A stretch of DNA of 64,000 bases from Corynebacterium vitaeruminis (GCF_001054325.1 NZ_JVVM01000006.1:62001-126000); one strand, 5' to 3'; positions 29,149 through 40,870 are shown, counted from the first letter of the stretch. A program made the numbers and translations. Notes: generated from the letters alone by a model not told the origin.

Positions 29149-29221
29149 CAGAGCTAGGAGTCGACGGCGCTGAGAGCGGTCGCCTATACAGCCGTTAATA
29201 CAGCCGCTACCCAGCAAACAG

Positions 29222-30235
29222 CTACGCGGTAACCTCCGCATTCTTTTCCGACGCGACAATTGCGGCAGCCGCATCGCCTTCCAGAGACCCGGTCACTACT
29301 GCGCTGCCTCCGACAGTGCGGTAACCGCGCTGGAAGAGTACTGCAGTCAAAGCGGTGCAGATGCCAGAACCGGCAACGTGCACCGGAACCAATGCCTCCG
29401 GCACACCGGACCAGTACTGAATCATTCCGACGACTCCCTGGGCCAAAATGAACACAACTAGTGCAATGGCAACCTTGCGTACGGGGGCAAATGCCTCAGA
29501 AGCCAGCAAGCCGAAAATCAGGCCGATAACCAAGCCCAGGTAGAGGTACATGAAGCCAGCGTGGATATGCGCCAGGTCAACAATCGGCAGCTGCAGGCGA
29601 TCCTCCGGCAGCACCGAAGCATCTCCGGCGTGCGGCCCCGCACCGGTGACCATGGTGCCGGTAATCAACGTCATCGTCAGAGCCAAACCGGAAGCCGCAG
29701 CGAGGTGGCGCAAGTAACGCGGGTACATGCGGGTAGCAGTACCGTCGTCAGGTTCAGAGATTTTAACGAAAAGCATGCCAGCCAGCCAGACCAGAATCAT
29801 CGATGGCAGGAAGTGCAGGGCCACGGCGTACCACTTCAGGTCAACCCACACGGAAATGCCACCGATAACAGCCTGGACGATAACGCCGAGACCGTTGAGG
29901 AACGCCAACAGCTTGATTTCCTTACGGCGCCCAACACGCATCACCGAAAGGAAAAGCAGAAGCGTGAGCGCAACCAGTACAAAGGTGAGCAGGCGATTGC
30001 CGAACTCAATAATTTGATGGAGCATTTCTGCTTCCCCGGCAACAGGAACGAAACTGCCCGGGTGACATTCCGGCCACGATGCACAACCGAGACCTGAACC
30101 AGTAACACGGACGATAGAACCGGTTACCGCGATTGCCGCCTGTGCAATCAATACCGACAGCGCGTAGAGCTTTTGGCGCCCGATTGGTGTTAGGGGCAAA
30201 AACGATAGGGGCAAACTTCGATCTGCAGTAGTCAC
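29222..30235 (-). CDS. ctaA: Haem A synthase
   Basis: 337 residues with a GTG start at 30235 and about eight membrane segments. Family features: ITGSIVRVTGSGLGCASWPECH near the N-terminus, the ligand histidines in HQIIEFGNRLL, and ALHFLPSM in the middle, with a second half-repeat (IDLAHIHAGFMYLYLG; VPVHVAGSGI). It oxidises haem O to haem A for cytochrome aa3 oxidase. It is downstream of the ABC exporter pair on the same strand, as in mycobacteria (Rv1456c-Rv1458c). Confidence 0.93.
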   Translation of the reverse strand: MTTADRSLPLSFLPLTPIGRQKLYALSVLIAQAAIAVTGSIVRVTGSGLGCASWPECHPGSFVPVAGEAEMLHQIIEFGNRLLTFVLVALTLLLFLSVMRVGRRKEIKLLAFLNGLGVIVQAVIGGISVWVDLKWYAVALHFLPSMILVWLAGMLFVKISEPDDGTATRMYPRYLRHLAAASGLALTMTLITGTMVTGAGPHAGDASVLPEDRLQLPIVDLAHIHAGFMYLYLGLVIGLIFGLLASEAFAPVRKVAIALVVFILAQGVVGMIQYWSGVPEALVPVHVAGSGICTALTAVLFQRGYRTVGGSAVVTGSLEGDAAAAIVASEKNAEVTA

Positions 30236-30352
30236 ATTAAGAAATTCTACCCATACTGTGGACGAATGGTAATACGCGAAACGCCAACGTCGGGCTGCGA
30301 ATTCCTCGTCAGATTCTCCGTCTATTTTTCCGTCAAACGGTCAATCAGATTC

Positions 30353-31156
30353 CTAATCATTCGGCATATCAAAACGGAACCAACGAGTCGCCAGTGCAGC
30401 ACCGACGACACCCCAAACAACCAGCACACCAACGGCTGACCAATGGACAGACATAGCCAATGCCGCGGAGAGCACGTCGGCAAGCGCGACGGACGGCAAG
30501 AGGTGCAATAACACGGAACTGATGCCATCGAGTGACGGCGCAACAGCCACGTATGTGGTCGCGCCGATGAGGATGAACCAGATTAGGTTGGCGAGGCCGA
30601 GGATTAGTTCAGCGCCCAGCGTGCCACCCATGAGCAAGCCCAGCGAGGTAAAGACGAATGTTCCCAGAAGCATGCCGAGGTAGGCCAACAGCCAGCCGCC
30701 GATTGACAGCTCTGCCCCCAGAGCGAGCCCCACGAGGCTGAACAGTATGTACTGCAACGTCACCGTGGTACAGACCGACACAATCTTGCCGGCGATAATG
30801 CCCCACGGTGGCACGCCTGAGGCACCGATGCGCTTCAGAGCTCCATAACGACGATCAAAGCCCACGGCAATTGCCTGCCCCGTAAACCCTGCAGACATGA
30901 CGGAAATCGCCAATACCATGGGGAAGATGCGCTCGAGAGGATCATCGAGATCCAGCACAGGCACCATCACCAAACCAATGAGCATCGCCAACGGAATGAT
31001 GATGGTGAGCAACATCTGCTCACCATGGCGCCAGAAGAGCTTCGTTTCCAACCGCGCCTGCGACATGACCAACTTCGCCATGTCCGAACGCTGCGGTGCC
31101 GGGGCGAAAGTGCCCTTTGCAAAGCGGGAGGCGTCAGACCTCGGTGCGGTAGTCAT
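30353..31156 (-). CDS. ABC-2 type exporter permease
   Basis: 267 residues with about six hydrophobic segments after a soluble N-terminus of about 50 residues (SQARLETKLFWRHGEQ is typical of this family). It resembles the Rv1457c-type permease. The ATG overlaps the ATPase stop codon (TAATG), so the two are made together. The substrate is not known; the constant linkage to ctaA and mptB hints at an envelope or respiratory-cofactor role, but that is inference. Confidence 0.85.
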   Translation of the reverse strand: MTTAPRSDASRFAKGTFAPAPQRSDMAKLVMSQARLETKLFWRHGEQMLLTIIIPLAMLIGLVMVPVLDLDDPLERIFPMVLAISVMSAGFTGQAIAVGFDRRYGALKRIGASGVPPWGIIAGKIVSVCTTVTLQYILFSLVGLALGAELSIGGWLLAYLGMLLGTFVFTSLGLLMGGTLGAELILGLANLIWFILIGATTYVAVAPSLDGISSVLLHLLPSVALADVLSAALAMSVHWSAVGVLVVWGVVGAALATRWFRFDMPND

Positions 31157-32124
31157 TAGCTCCTCATCTCCGTTCCAGTAATCTGCAAGAAGACATCTTC
31201 AAGCGATTGTGTCGCCTTACTCAGCGAAGTAATTAGCACTTCTTGCTGTTCGCAGCCCTGCGCCAGCACGGTCAAGGCACGCGGGGAAGCTTCACCAATC
31301 AGCGAAAACTCGCCGCCGCCAGAACGCTGCAGGCGCTGCTGAAGGCCGGCCTCGCTAAAGCTGCGGTTGATTTCATCGAAGTCAAGGTCGCCTCGAACGC
31401 TGACCTTCATGGCAGTGCTGGACGACGTCCCCTGGAGCGCCGACGCACCAGCGCTAGTAATCTCCTCGGTGGTGCCGGCCACAACTAAATGACCTCGGTC
31501 GATAATCGCAACGTCGTCGGCAAGCGATTCCGCCTCATCCATGAGGTGAGTTGTCAGAACCACGGTGACCCCATCACGCCGCAGAGACGAGATGAGATCC
31601 CAGACGGCCAAACGCGACTGGGCGTCCAGACCTGCCGTGGGCTCGTCCAAGAAGACCAGCTCCGGACGCCCGACCAGGGCGCAGGCAAGCGACAGTCGCT
31701 GCTGCTGACCGCCTGAGAGCCGGCGGTAGTTGGTCTTGCGGTGACGTTTTAGGCCCACAACTTCAAGGAGCCAGTCGGTATCCAGCGGGTTGGCGGAGTA
31801 GCTGGCAACGAGGTTCAGCATTTCGCCGACGCGGACACCGGGGTAGGCACCGCCGCCCTGGAGCATGATGCCAATGCGGCTGCGCAGTGCCGTGGTCTGA
31901 GTGACCGGATCGAGGTCGAGAATGCGAATTCGCCCCTGATCTGGCTTGATGAAACCCTCACACATTTCAACGGTCGTAGTCTTACCAGCACCGTTGGGGC
32001 CGAGGAGCGCAAGCACCCTACCTCGATCCAGGGAAAGCGAAAGGTCTGATACAGCCTCAACGTCACCGAATTTCTTCGTTACGTTCTCAAGGTGCAGAGC
32101 AGGAGAATTGGCAGCGTTATTCAC
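31156..32124 (-). CDS. ABC exporter ATP-binding protein
   Basis: 322 residues. Walker A is LLGPNGAGKTTT, the signature RRLSGGQQQRLSLA and Walker B LVFLDEPTAGLD; the His switch is in LTTHLMDEAES. The roughly 90-residue C-terminal extension is typical of DrrA-like exporter ATPases. It is transcribed with the permease gene and ctaA and corresponds in position to Rv1458c. Confidence 0.9.
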   Translation of the reverse strand: MNNAANSPALHLENVTKKFGDVEAVSDLSLSLDRGRVLALLGPNGAGKTTTVEMCEGFIKPDQGRIRILDLDPVTQTTALRSRIGIMLQGGGAYPGVRVGEMLNLVASYSANPLDTDWLLEVVGLKRHRKTNYRRLSGGQQQRLSLACALVGRPELVFLDEPTAGLDAQSRLAVWDLISSLRRDGVTVVLTTHLMDEAESLADDVAIIDRGHLVVAGTTEEITSAGASALQGTSSSTAMKVSVRGDLDFDEINRSFSEAGLQQRLQRSGGGEFSLIGEASPRALTVLAQGCEQQEVLITSLSKATQSLEDVFLQITGTEMRS

Positions 32125-32149
32125 GGTTAGTCAGTCTAATCTCACAGTT

Positions 32150-33889
32150 TTAATGAAGGCGAAATACCTTTGATCGCATCGAGTAAGCCAGTATGACGAA
32201 CATGACTGCGACGAAGAATACCAACGCCAGTAGGTAAATCTGAGCGACGGTGCCCGGGGGCAGCCCCAGGCCGCGTGGCAGTACGACGAAACTGAAAATC
32301 GCTGAGTACAGAACCACGGCAATGCGAAATTGTACCCGGTTAGCCCATGCGGACAGCGGCACGATGGCCCACAGCAGGTACCAGGGGTGTACGACGGGGA
32401 AGAGAATCACTAGCGCGAACATCGCCAAGCCGTAGCCGCCCAGCGGATGAATGCGGCCACGGAACGTCGCCAGCAGCATGCGCAGGAGCCATGCGGCCAC
32501 CAGCACTACCCCCATGCCACGGGTGAACAGCAAGGCGCTGTCGCTGATATCGCCAAGCCCCAAAAGCCTGCCGAAAAACCCAGCGATGATGCCGAGCAGA
32601 GTAGTCAGCGACATCCAACTGCGCACCGTTGCTGCGCCGCCCTGCGCGGTAATCCAGCCGAAGCCCAAACCCGTTCCCACGGAAACAACGACTGCCGTGA
32701 CGACGGTTATTGCGCCCGTCACTACCGCTGAGAGAACCACGGCTTTCCAGGTGCTGCCAAACTTTCGGGCCAGCCACATGCCGGCAAAGCCGAGCGCCAC
32801 AAAACCGGTGACTTTGACCATTCCAGCCAAGCTAATCAGCACAATGCCGCTTATGTACAGCGCCCAGGCCCTACCTCGAGTTTGATTTTCGCCTCCGATG
32901 GGGCCGGTCTCTGGCAGTTCATCCGGCACCATCGGCTGCGCCGGTCCGTGGATAGCGCGCATACACAACTCGAGGCCAACAAGCAGGAGTGCAAGCAGCA
33001 GCGCCTCGTTGTGGATGCCACCGACCAAGTGCAGCAATACCAGCGGATTGAGCGTGCCCAACCAGAGCGTGAACTGGGAACTAACCCCGCAACGGCGCCC
33101 CAGCTGAACCAGCGCCCAGGACACGACGAAAAGCGAAACGATAGCGACAAGGCGGTGTAAAAAAACAGAAGCAATCACGCCGTCACTGGTTATCTTCGCG
33201 ATGACCCAGGCCACAGTGAGGGCAGTCGGGCCATACGGACTCGGTGAGTGCGACCAAATCAATGGCACTGACCGGGCCAGCGGATCGTTGGCCCCCAATA
33301 GATCAACGGGCCCAGCGAGGTAGGGGTCCATACCTCGCTCCACGATTGCCGCCTGCGCCAAGTAGGAATAAATGTCCTGTGTAAACAGGGGAGCGGTAAA
33401 CACGAGCGGCAAGACCCACGCCGCGTAGGTGCGCACGAGCATCGGGGTGGTCACTGCGGTGACGCGAGTGCGCGCGCCTGCCAGAACAAAGGCGCCGACA
33501 CCCAACCAGGCGGTAACCAGCATGCCAATGCCGACGAAGGTAACGATTGTCGTCGCCACCAACATTCGACCGAGGGCTAAGCCGAGCGGCGTGCTCCAAA
33601 ACTCATTTCCAACCACCGGCGTTGCACCCGCGCCGATACCGGCGACCATAATAAAGATTGACCCGAGTGTGCCCAACCAGCGCAACCAGGTGAAGCGCCG
33701 GAGTTCTCGGTAATTAATGCGGTGTTGGAGCGGCTGCTCTGACCCTTGGTGGAGAGTTGCCGACCTGGAACCCGCCAGACCGATTTTCGGAATGGCGTCA
33801 CGCACCCCGAGAGCGTCGTCAAAGGTGGACGAGCGGCGCGGGGTAGGTCGGTTAGTTTTCACAAGGTCACATAGTAGACGATTCGACAC
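32150..33889 (-). CDS. mptB: Alpha-(1->6)-mannopyranosyltransferase MptB-like, GT-C fold
   Basis: 579 residues from GTG 33889; a GTG nine codons downstream is an alternative. At least twelve membrane segments are visible, with an extracytoplasmic acidic motif region (TQDIYSYLAQAAIVERGMDPY) after the third or fourth segment, where polyprenyl-phosphomannose-dependent GT-C enzymes carry their catalytic acidic residue. MptB starts the alpha-1,6-mannan core of lipomannan in Corynebacterineae. Position between the ABC pair and divergent sufR equals Rv1459c. Confidence 0.85.
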   Translation of the reverse strand: MSNRLLCDLVKTNRPTPRRSSTFDDALGVRDAIPKIGLAGSRSATLHQGSEQPLQHRINYRELRRFTWLRWLGTLGSIFIMVAGIGAGATPVVGNEFWSTPLGLALGRMLVATTIVTFVGIGMLVTAWLGVGAFVLAGARTRVTAVTTPMLVRTYAAWVLPLVFTAPLFTQDIYSYLAQAAIVERGMDPYLAGPVDLLGANDPLARSVPLIWSHSPSPYGPTALTVAWVIAKITSDGVIASVFLHRLVAIVSLFVVSWALVQLGRRCGVSSQFTLWLGTLNPLVLLHLVGGIHNEALLLALLLVGLELCMRAIHGPAQPMVPDELPETGPIGGENQTRGRAWALYISGIVLISLAGMVKVTGFVALGFAGMWLARKFGSTWKAVVLSAVVTGAITVVTAVVVSVGTGLGFGWITAQGGAATVRSWMSLTTLLGIIAGFFGRLLGLGDISDSALLFTRGMGVVLVAAWLLRMLLATFRGRIHPLGGYGLAMFALVILFPVVHPWYLLWAIVPLSAWANRVQFRIAVVLYSAIFSFVVLPRGLGLPPGTVAQIYLLALVFFVAVMFVILAYSMRSKVFRLH

Positions 33890-33960
33890 GCCGCAAGGGC
33901 GTTCTAATCAGCGTCGTTGCATTGATATTTAAATGCGTTGGACATTGCGACCCAATTACG

Positions 33961-33972
33961 ACACAATTGTGT
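33961..33972. promoter_or_regulatory. Candidate SufR operator in the mptB/sufR divergent region
   Basis: ACACAATTGTGT is a perfect 12-bp palindrome about 100 nt before the sufR start; TAATAC just after it could be a -10 box. SufR autorepresses the suf operon in other actinobacteria and cyanobacteria, so this is a plausible binding site, but the exact consensus was not checked. Confidence 0.35.
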
Positions 33973-34074
33973 TGTCTAATACACCAGCGGTGCAAGTGGG
34001 ATATTTGCCTCGCTGAGCCACCTAGACACCTTTTATAATCCAGCAGTCCAATCGCAGGAGGTGACTCACCAGTC

Positions 34075-34773
34075 ATGACTGATCGGAAACCGACCGTCAA
34101 TGACGGTGACACGCGCAAGCGCATTCTCCAACTGCTTCTGGAACACAACCCGGCATCTGCGACTTTTATCGCTGACACGCTGGGACTATCCGCTGCAGGC
34201 GTCCGCCGTCATATCGACATTCTGGTGGACGAAGGTCTTGCCGAAACCGCTCCGGCGCCCAGCACTGGGCCCCGTGGCCGAGGCAGGCCAGCAAAGTCCT
34301 ATCGCCTGACAGATCGGGGTCGCGCTCGATTCGGGCACGCTTACGACGACCTTGCTAGTGCCGCTCTGACTGCACTGCGCAAGGCCGGCGGTGAGCAGGC
34401 AGTTGCCCAGTTTGCCCGTCAGCGCATTGATGACATTCTGCTCGGCGTCACCCCTGTGGGACACGACGCAGAGAAGGAAGAGGTCGTAGAGGCTGTCGTC
34501 GAGGCTTTTCGACGGGCCGGCTATGCGGCAACCATCAACCAGAACACTGGCGGCGTGCAAATTTGCCAGCACCATTGCCCAATTAGCCACGTGGCCTCCG
34601 AGTTCCCGGAGCTCTGCGCGGCGGAGCATGAAGCCGTTAGTAAATTATTAGGTCAGCACACCCAACCGTTGGCGACGATTGCCGATGGAAACGGTATCTG
34701 CACGACAAATATCCCACTCACTCCCGTAACAAAGACACTTACTGAATCGCCACAAGAAAGGAGCGGACAATGA
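34075..34773 (+). CDS. sufR: Fe-S cluster-sensing repressor SufR
   Basis: 232 residues from ATG 34075, with GGAGG at 34057-34061. The N-terminal winged helix ([39 protein letters not shown]) is followed by [17 protein letters not shown]. The C-terminal half has cysteines at 164, 168, 181 and 209; Cys168 and Cys181 are spaced C-x12-C as in SufR proteins that bind a [4Fe-4S] cluster. It should repress the suf operon when Fe-S supply is adequate. Its end overlaps the sufB start by 4 nt. Confidence 0.92.
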   Translation: MTDRKPTVNDGDTRKRILQLLLEHNPASATFIADTLGLSAAGVRRHIDILVDEGLAETAPAPSTGPRGRGRPAKSYRLTDRGRARFGHAYDDLASAALTALRKAGGEQAVAQFARQRIDDILLGVTPVGHDAEKEEVVEAVVEAFRRAGYAATINQNTGGVQICQHHCPISHVASEFPELCAAEHEAVSKLLGQHTQPLATIADGNGICTTNIPLTPVTKTLTESPQERSGQ

Positions 34774-36236
34774 CCCTCGCCCATGAGAACTCCACCGACG
34801 TGGCTGAATCCACGAAGGCTGCCACTCCGCAGACTGACGAAGAGATTATTGAGTCCATTGGTGCCTACCAGTTCGGTTGGCACGACCCGGATACTGCTGG
34901 CGCTTCCGCGAAGCGCGGCCTGTCTGAGGCAGTCGTCCGCGACATTTCGGCTAAGAAAAACGAGCCGGAGTGGATGCTTGAGCGTCGCCTGAAAGCTTTG
35001 GAAATCTTCGACCGCAAGCCACTGCCCACCTGGGGCGCGGATTTGTCGGGCATCGACTTCGACAACATTAAGTACTTCGTTCGCTCCACCGAGAAGCAGG
35101 CCCAGACCTGGGAAGACCTGCCGGAGGATATTAAGAACACCTACGACAAGCTCGGCATTCCGGAGGCTGAGAAGCAGCGCCTGGTCGCAGGTGTCGCCGC
35201 TCAGTACGAGTCCGAGGTTGTCTACCACCAGATTCGCGAGGATCTGGAGGCCCAGGGCGTTATCTTCCTGGACACCGATACCGCTCTCAAGGAGCACCCT
35301 GAGCTGTTCAAGGAGTACTTCGGCACCGTCATTCCGTCTGGTGACAACAAGTTCTCCGCTCTTAACACCGCAGTTTGGTCCGGTGGCTCCTTTATTTACG
35401 TGCCGAAGGGCGTCCACGTGGACATCCCGCTGCAGGCATACTTCCGTATTAACACGGAAAACATGGGCCAGTTCGAGCGCACGCTCATCATTGTCGATGA
35501 GGATGCCTACGTGCACTACGTCGAGGGCTGTACCGCTCCGATTTACAAGTCCGACTCGCTGCACTCCGCTGTTGTGGAGATCATCGTGAAGAAGGGCGGT
35601 CGCTGCCGCTACACCACGATTCAGAACTGGTCGAATAACGTCTACAACCTGGTCACCAAGCGCACCAAGTGCGAAGAGGGCGCAACCATGGAGTGGATTG
35701 ACGGCAACATCGGTTCCAAGGTCACCATGAAGTACCCGGCAGTGTGGATGACCGGTCCGCACGCCAAGGGTGAGGTGCTGTCCGTGGCTATGGCGGGCGA
35801 GGGCCAGTTCCAGGACACCGGCGCCAAGATGGTGCACATGGCTCCGCACACCAGCTCCAACATCGTATCCAAGTCCGTGGCTCGAAACGGTGGCCGCGCG
35901 GCTTACCGCGGTCTGGTACAGGTCAACAAGGGCGCCAAGCACTCCCACTCCAACGTTGAGTGTGACGCACTCCTGGTGGACACGATTTCGCGTTCGGACA
36001 CGTACCCGTACGTGGATGTCCGCGAGGACGATGTCACCCTCGGCCACGAGGCAACGGTTTCCAAGGTCTCTGATGACCAGCTGTTCTACCTGATGAGCCG
36101 CGGTATCGAAGAGGAAGATGCAATGGCCATGGTCGTGCGCGGCTTTGTCGAGCCCATTGCCAAGGAGCTCCCGATGGAATACGCCCTCGAGCTCAATCGC
36201 CTCATTGAACTGCAGATGGAAGGTTCGGTCGGTTAA
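34770..36236 (+). CDS. sufB: Fe-S cluster assembly scaffold SufB
   Basis: 488 residues, full-length without the intein found in some mycobacterial SufB proteins. Motifs: [30 protein letters not shown] with the conserved [15 protein letters not shown] cysteine region ([20 protein letters not shown]), [14 protein letters not shown] and the C-terminal [17 protein letters not shown]. With SufC and SufD it forms the scaffold on which Fe-S clusters are built. Coupled to sufR and separated from sufD by 5 nt. Confidence 0.96.
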   Translation: MTLAHENSTDVAESTKAATPQTDEEIIESIGAYQFGWHDPDTAGASAKRGLSEAVVRDISAKKNEPEWMLERRLKALEIFDRKPLPTWGADLSGIDFDNIKYFVRSTEKQAQTWEDLPEDIKNTYDKLGIPEAEKQRLVAGVAAQYESEVVYHQIREDLEAQGVIFLDTDTALKEHPELFKEYFGTVIPSGDNKFSALNTAVWSGGSFIYVPKGVHVDIPLQAYFRINTENMGQFERTLIIVDEDAYVHYVEGCTAPIYKSDSLHSAVVEIIVKKGGRCRYTTIQNWSNNVYNLVTKRTKCEEGATMEWIDGNIGSKVTMKYPAVWMTGPHAKGEVLSVAMAGEGQFQDTGAKMVHMAPHTSSNIVSKSVARNGGRAAYRGLVQVNKGAKHSHSNVECDALLVDTISRSDTYPYVDVREDDVTLGHEATVSKVSDDQLFYLMSRGIEEEDAMAMVVRGFVEPIAKELPMEYALELNRLIELQMEGSVG

Positions 36237-36241
36237 TACCT

Positions 36242-37432
36242 ATGACTACGACGATTAACAACGAAAACCAGGCTGCTCATAGCCGTCGCGTGCTGGCGAA
36301 CAAGGGCGACGTTTTCTCATCCTTCAATGTGGAGGACTTCGCCGTGCCACACGGCAAGGACGAAGAGTGGAAGTTCGCACCGCTGCGGAAGCTGCGCGGT
36401 CTCCACAACGGCACCGCCGCAGATCCGGTTGCAGCCTCGATTTCGGTCGAGACTGCCGGTCAGGATAGCGTCGCTGTGGACGTCGTCAAGCGTGACGACG
36501 AACGCCTTGGTCGCGCCGGTGCCCCAACGGACCGCGTGGCAGCACAGGCGTACTCCAACTTCGACGATGCACACATCGTGACCTTCGCGAAAAACTCGGT
36601 TTCCAAGGATCCGGTCGTCATCGATATCGATGGTCCGGGCGAGGACAACGTGTCCTACGGCCACATCGTCATTGATGTGCAGTCCCACGCTGAGGCCGTC
36701 TGCGTGATTAACTACCGCGGCAGCGGCACGTTCGCGGACAACGTCGAGTTCGTGATTGACGACGGCGCCAAGCTGAGCGTCGTGACCATGGTGAACTGGA
36801 GCGAAGATGCAGTTCATGGCTCTGCGCACCACATTCGCGTCGGTCGCGATGCCACGCTGCGCCACACCGTCGCAACGTTCGGCGGCGAGGTTGTTCGTAT
36901 CGTTCCACGCGTTGCCTTCACGGCACCGGGCGGCGACGTCGACCTGTTGGGCGTGTACTTCGCCGATGGTGGCCAGTACTTCGAAAACCGCATGCTGGTC
37001 GACCACGCTGTGCCGAACTGCCGCTCCAACGTCATGTACAAGGGCGCACTGCAGGGCGAGCCGAATGTCGCTCATCGTGAGGCCCGCACCGCGTGGGTGG
37101 GAGACGTGCTCATTCGTGCAGAGGCTACGGGCACTGACACCTACGAGCTCAACCGCAACCTGCTGCTCACCGAGGGCGCGCGTGCCGACGCAGTTCCAAA
37201 CCTGGAAATTGAAACCGGTGAGATTGCCGGTGCCGGGCATGCTGCCACCGTTGGTCGCTTCGACGAGGAGCAGCTGTTCTACCTGCTCTCGCGCGGCATT
37301 CCGGAGATGGCAGCTCGCCGTCTGGTAGTACGTGGCTTCTTCAGCGAGGTCATCAACCTGATTCCGGTCGAGTCCGTTCGCGAGAAGCTCGAGCAGCTCG
37401 TTGACGAAGAGCTCAACACCGCTGGCTTCTAA
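36242..37432 (+). CDS. sufD: Fe-S cluster assembly protein SufD
   Basis: 396 residues. The C-terminal half is paralogous to SufB, with LFYLLSRGIPEMAARRLVVRGF matching the corresponding SufB end; KDEEWKFAPL near the N-terminus is typical of SufD. It forms the SufBC2D complex. It lies 5 nt after sufB; a 92-bp gap with a hairpin follows before sufC. Confidence 0.95.
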   Translation: MTTTINNENQAAHSRRVLANKGDVFSSFNVEDFAVPHGKDEEWKFAPLRKLRGLHNGTAADPVAASISVETAGQDSVAVDVVKRDDERLGRAGAPTDRVAAQAYSNFDDAHIVTFAKNSVSKDPVVIDIDGPGEDNVSYGHIVIDVQSHAEAVCVINYRGSGTFADNVEFVIDDGAKLSVVTMVNWSEDAVHGSAHHIRVGRDATLRHTVATFGGEVVRIVPRVAFTAPGGDVDLLGVYFADGGQYFENRMLVDHAVPNCRSNVMYKGALQGEPNVAHREARTAWVGDVLIRAEATGTDTYELNRNLLLTEGARADAVPNLEIETGEIAGAGHAATVGRFDEEQLFYLLSRGIPEMAARRLVVRGFFSEVINLIPVESVREKLEQLVDEELNTAGF

Positions 37433-37461
37433 CCGCTTATCTTCTTTCTCACCCTTTCCGT

Positions 37462-37491
37462 CCTGTCTTCCCGATAGCACCGGGGGACAGG
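37462..37491 (+). other. Stem-loop between sufD and sufC
   Basis: CCTGTC (37462-37467) pairs with GACAGG (37486-37491), with an inner CCCG/CGGG pairing and a 7-nt loop. No T-tract follows, so it is more likely an mRNA processing or stability element within the suf operon than a terminator. Confidence 0.45.
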
Positions 37492-37524
37492 CCACTAACA
37501 CCGATTAAAGGAAAAGATTTCACT

Positions 37525-39532
<2,008 letters not shown>

Positions 39533-39552
39533 CTTTAAGAAAGGAGAAGGAC

Positions 39553-40068
39553 ATGAAGCTCGAGCAGATGTACCAGGAAGTCATCCTGGATCACTACAAG
39601 CATCCGCAGCATGCGGGTTTGCGGGAGCCTTTCAATACGGAAGTGCATCATGTCAATCCGTCGTGTGGCGATGAGCTCACGCTTCGAGTCACCCTGAACG
39701 ACGACCTCACCGTCGTCGACGACGTCTCCTATGACGCCGTGGGCTGTTCTATCTCACAGGCCTCTACCTCAGTTATGGCTGAGGAAATTGTCGGCAAGAC
39801 TGTCGACGAGGCCATGGCCAAGCTCGCCGAGTTCGAGAGAATGGTCACGTCCCGTGGAAAGATTGAGGGAGACGAGGACCTTATCGGCGATGGTATTGCC
39901 TTCGCTGGTGTGTCTAAGTACCCCGCCCGCGTAAAGTGCGCGCTTCTCGGTTGGAAGGCTTTTCAAGCCGCAACTGCTGAGGCTCTGACCAACGCTGCTG
40001 AAGGCAATGGTGTTGGTACCGCGACCGTAACCGTTCCCGCTGACGAGGAAGGCCATGACCATGACTGA
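39553..40068 (+). CDS. sufU: Sulfur-transfer protein SufU (IscU-like)
   Basis: 171 residues from ATG 39553, preceded by AAGGAGAAGG at 39541-39550; the longer open frame upstream lies in sufS in another frame. Zinc-binding residues are seen in VNPSCGDELTL, GCSISQASTS and the C-terminal ARVKCALLGW. SufU accepts persulfide sulfur from SufS. The acidic, His/Asp-ending tail is unremarkable. It overlaps sufT by 14 nt. Confidence 0.94.
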   Translation: MKLEQMYQEVILDHYKHPQHAGLREPFNTEVHHVNPSCGDELTLRVTLNDDLTVVDDVSYDAVGCSISQASTSVMAEEIVGKTVDEAMAKLAEFERMVTSRGKIEGDEDLIGDGIAFAGVSKYPARVKCALLGWKAFQAATAEALTNAAEGNGVGTATVTVPADEEGHDHD

Positions 40069-40525
40069 ACCAAACGCTTTTGACACCACCTCGCCCGCAC
40101 AGCCTGACGCTGTTGAGGACGACGCCATGACCACTGGTGCTCCAATCGATGAAGGGGACGCGTACGAGTCCATCACCGTCCCTCCGGCACCGGAGCAGAC
40201 CGAAGCTGACAACAAACTGGCCATTCAGGTTGAAGAGGCCATGTACGAGGTCGTTGACCCGGAGCTCGGCGTCAACGTCGTTGACCTCGGCCTGGTTTAC
40301 GACATCTGGATCGAAGAGGGCGACGTTGCCGCTATCTTCATGACTTTGACGTCTCCGGCCTGCCCGCTGACCGATATGCTCACCGATCAGACTGCCTCTG
40401 AGGTCATGAAGATCGAGGGTATCCGCGACTTCCGCCTCAACTGGGTCTGGTCCCCGGCATGGGGTCCGCACATGATTACCGAGGACGGCCGCGAACAGAT
40501 GCGCGCTCTGGGGTTCTCTGTCTAG
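40055..40525 (+). CDS. sufT: SufT / MIP18-family (DUF59) Fe-S assembly factor
   Basis: 156 residues with a variable acidic N-terminus (about 1-55) followed by the DUF59 core: VEEAMYEVVDPELGVNVVDLGLVYDI, MTLTSPACPLTDML and LNWVWSPAWGPHMI, the last with the conserved W-P pattern and the single cysteine of the family. A second ATG two codons downstream is possible. It helps Fe-S cluster maturation. It ends the suf operon and is followed by a strong terminator. Confidence 0.92.
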   Translation: MTMTEPNAFDTTSPAQPDAVEDDAMTTGAPIDEGDAYESITVPPAPEQTEADNKLAIQVEEAMYEVVDPELGVNVVDLGLVYDIWIEEGDVAAIFMTLTSPACPLTDMLTDQTASEVMKIEGIRDFRLNWVWSPAWGPHMITEDGREQMRALGFSV

Positions 40526-40589
40526 ACGATTTGCTTGGGCAATCTGTCTAGGTGATTTGTCTTGGCGGTCTCTATAGCCGCCCCACGTT

Positions 40590-40636
40590 AAAAGTGCTTG
40601 GCGACGGGCTTCTTGCTGGTTTGGCCAAGCACTTTT
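40590..40636 (+). terminator. suf operon terminator
   Basis: A 13-bp perfect stem: AAAAGTGCTTGGC (40590-40602) and GCCAAGCACTTTT (40624-40636), followed by T. It lies 65 nt after sufT. Confidence 0.88.
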
Positions 40637-40649
40637 TCGTTTCTCTTGG

Positions 40650-40672
40650 GTTAGTGACTGCGTTTATGGCTG
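40650..40672 (-). repeat. Partial copy of the dispersed repeat tail
   Basis: Read on the minus strand this segment gives GCCATAAACGCAGTCACTAA, which matches positions 66-85 of the 93-bp repeat. It lies 13 bp beyond the tail of full copy C, suggesting a duplicated fragment. Confidence 0.55.
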
Positions 40673-40684
40673 GCTGCGGTGAGT

Positions 40685-40777
40685 CAATCAGAGTTACTGA
40701 CCCCGCTTATAGCAAAAATGGCCCGAAAAATGGCATGAAAGTGCCATAAACTCGCACAGTTTCACACGTGCAGCCCG
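40685..40777 (-). repeat. Dispersed 93-bp repeat, copy C (minus strand)
   Basis: The reverse complement aligns without gaps to copies A and B (about 80/93 to B by hand). Its CGGGCTGCA head points to the lysP terminator, so it has the same gene-terminator-head order as copies A and B but for the minus-strand gene. An extra head copy lies at 40778-40797. Confidence 0.85.
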
Positions 40778-40797
40778 TATTCACATTTGCAGCCCGA
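40778..40797 (-). repeat. Extra head of dispersed repeat copy C
   Basis: On the minus strand this reads CGGGCTGCAAATGTGAATA, repeating the first 17 bases of the repeat directly before the full copy. Confidence 0.65.
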
Positions 40798-40828
40798 AGT
40801 TTTTGGGGTTGTCCAATCTGGAATTAAA

Positions 40829-40870
40829 AGCGACCCCGCTTGGCACTGATAAGTGCCAAGCGGGGTCGCT
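40829..40870 (-). terminator. Strong terminator downstream of the LysP-like permease gene
   Basis: A perfect 18-bp stem pairs 40829-40846 with 40853-40870 around the loop TGATAA. On the minus strand it is followed by TTTAATT. It lies 73 nt beyond the permease stop. Confidence 0.88.

Larger units (their letters stand above)
28823..29221. other. Convergent gap ctaB/ctaA, 399 bp, no gene
   Basis: Contains the ctaB terminator, dispersed repeat copy B, a pair of 18-bp direct repeats and the ctaA terminator, each listed separately. No credible open reading frame or RNA gene is seen in the remainder. Confidence 0.8.

Noticed and set aside
34770..36236. Intein in sufB
   Set aside because: The protein is the normal length of about 488 residues and runs through the conserved sites without an insertion.
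34653..37501. Minus-strand frames of 464 and 394 codons opposite sufB and sufD
   Set aside because: Antisense shadows of highly biased genes, with no recognisable motifs, overlapping recognised suf genes throughout.
40778..40870. Insertion sequence or transposase remnant near the sufT/lysP repeats
   Set aside because: No transposase-like reading frame, terminal inverted repeats or target duplication could be found around the repeat copies.
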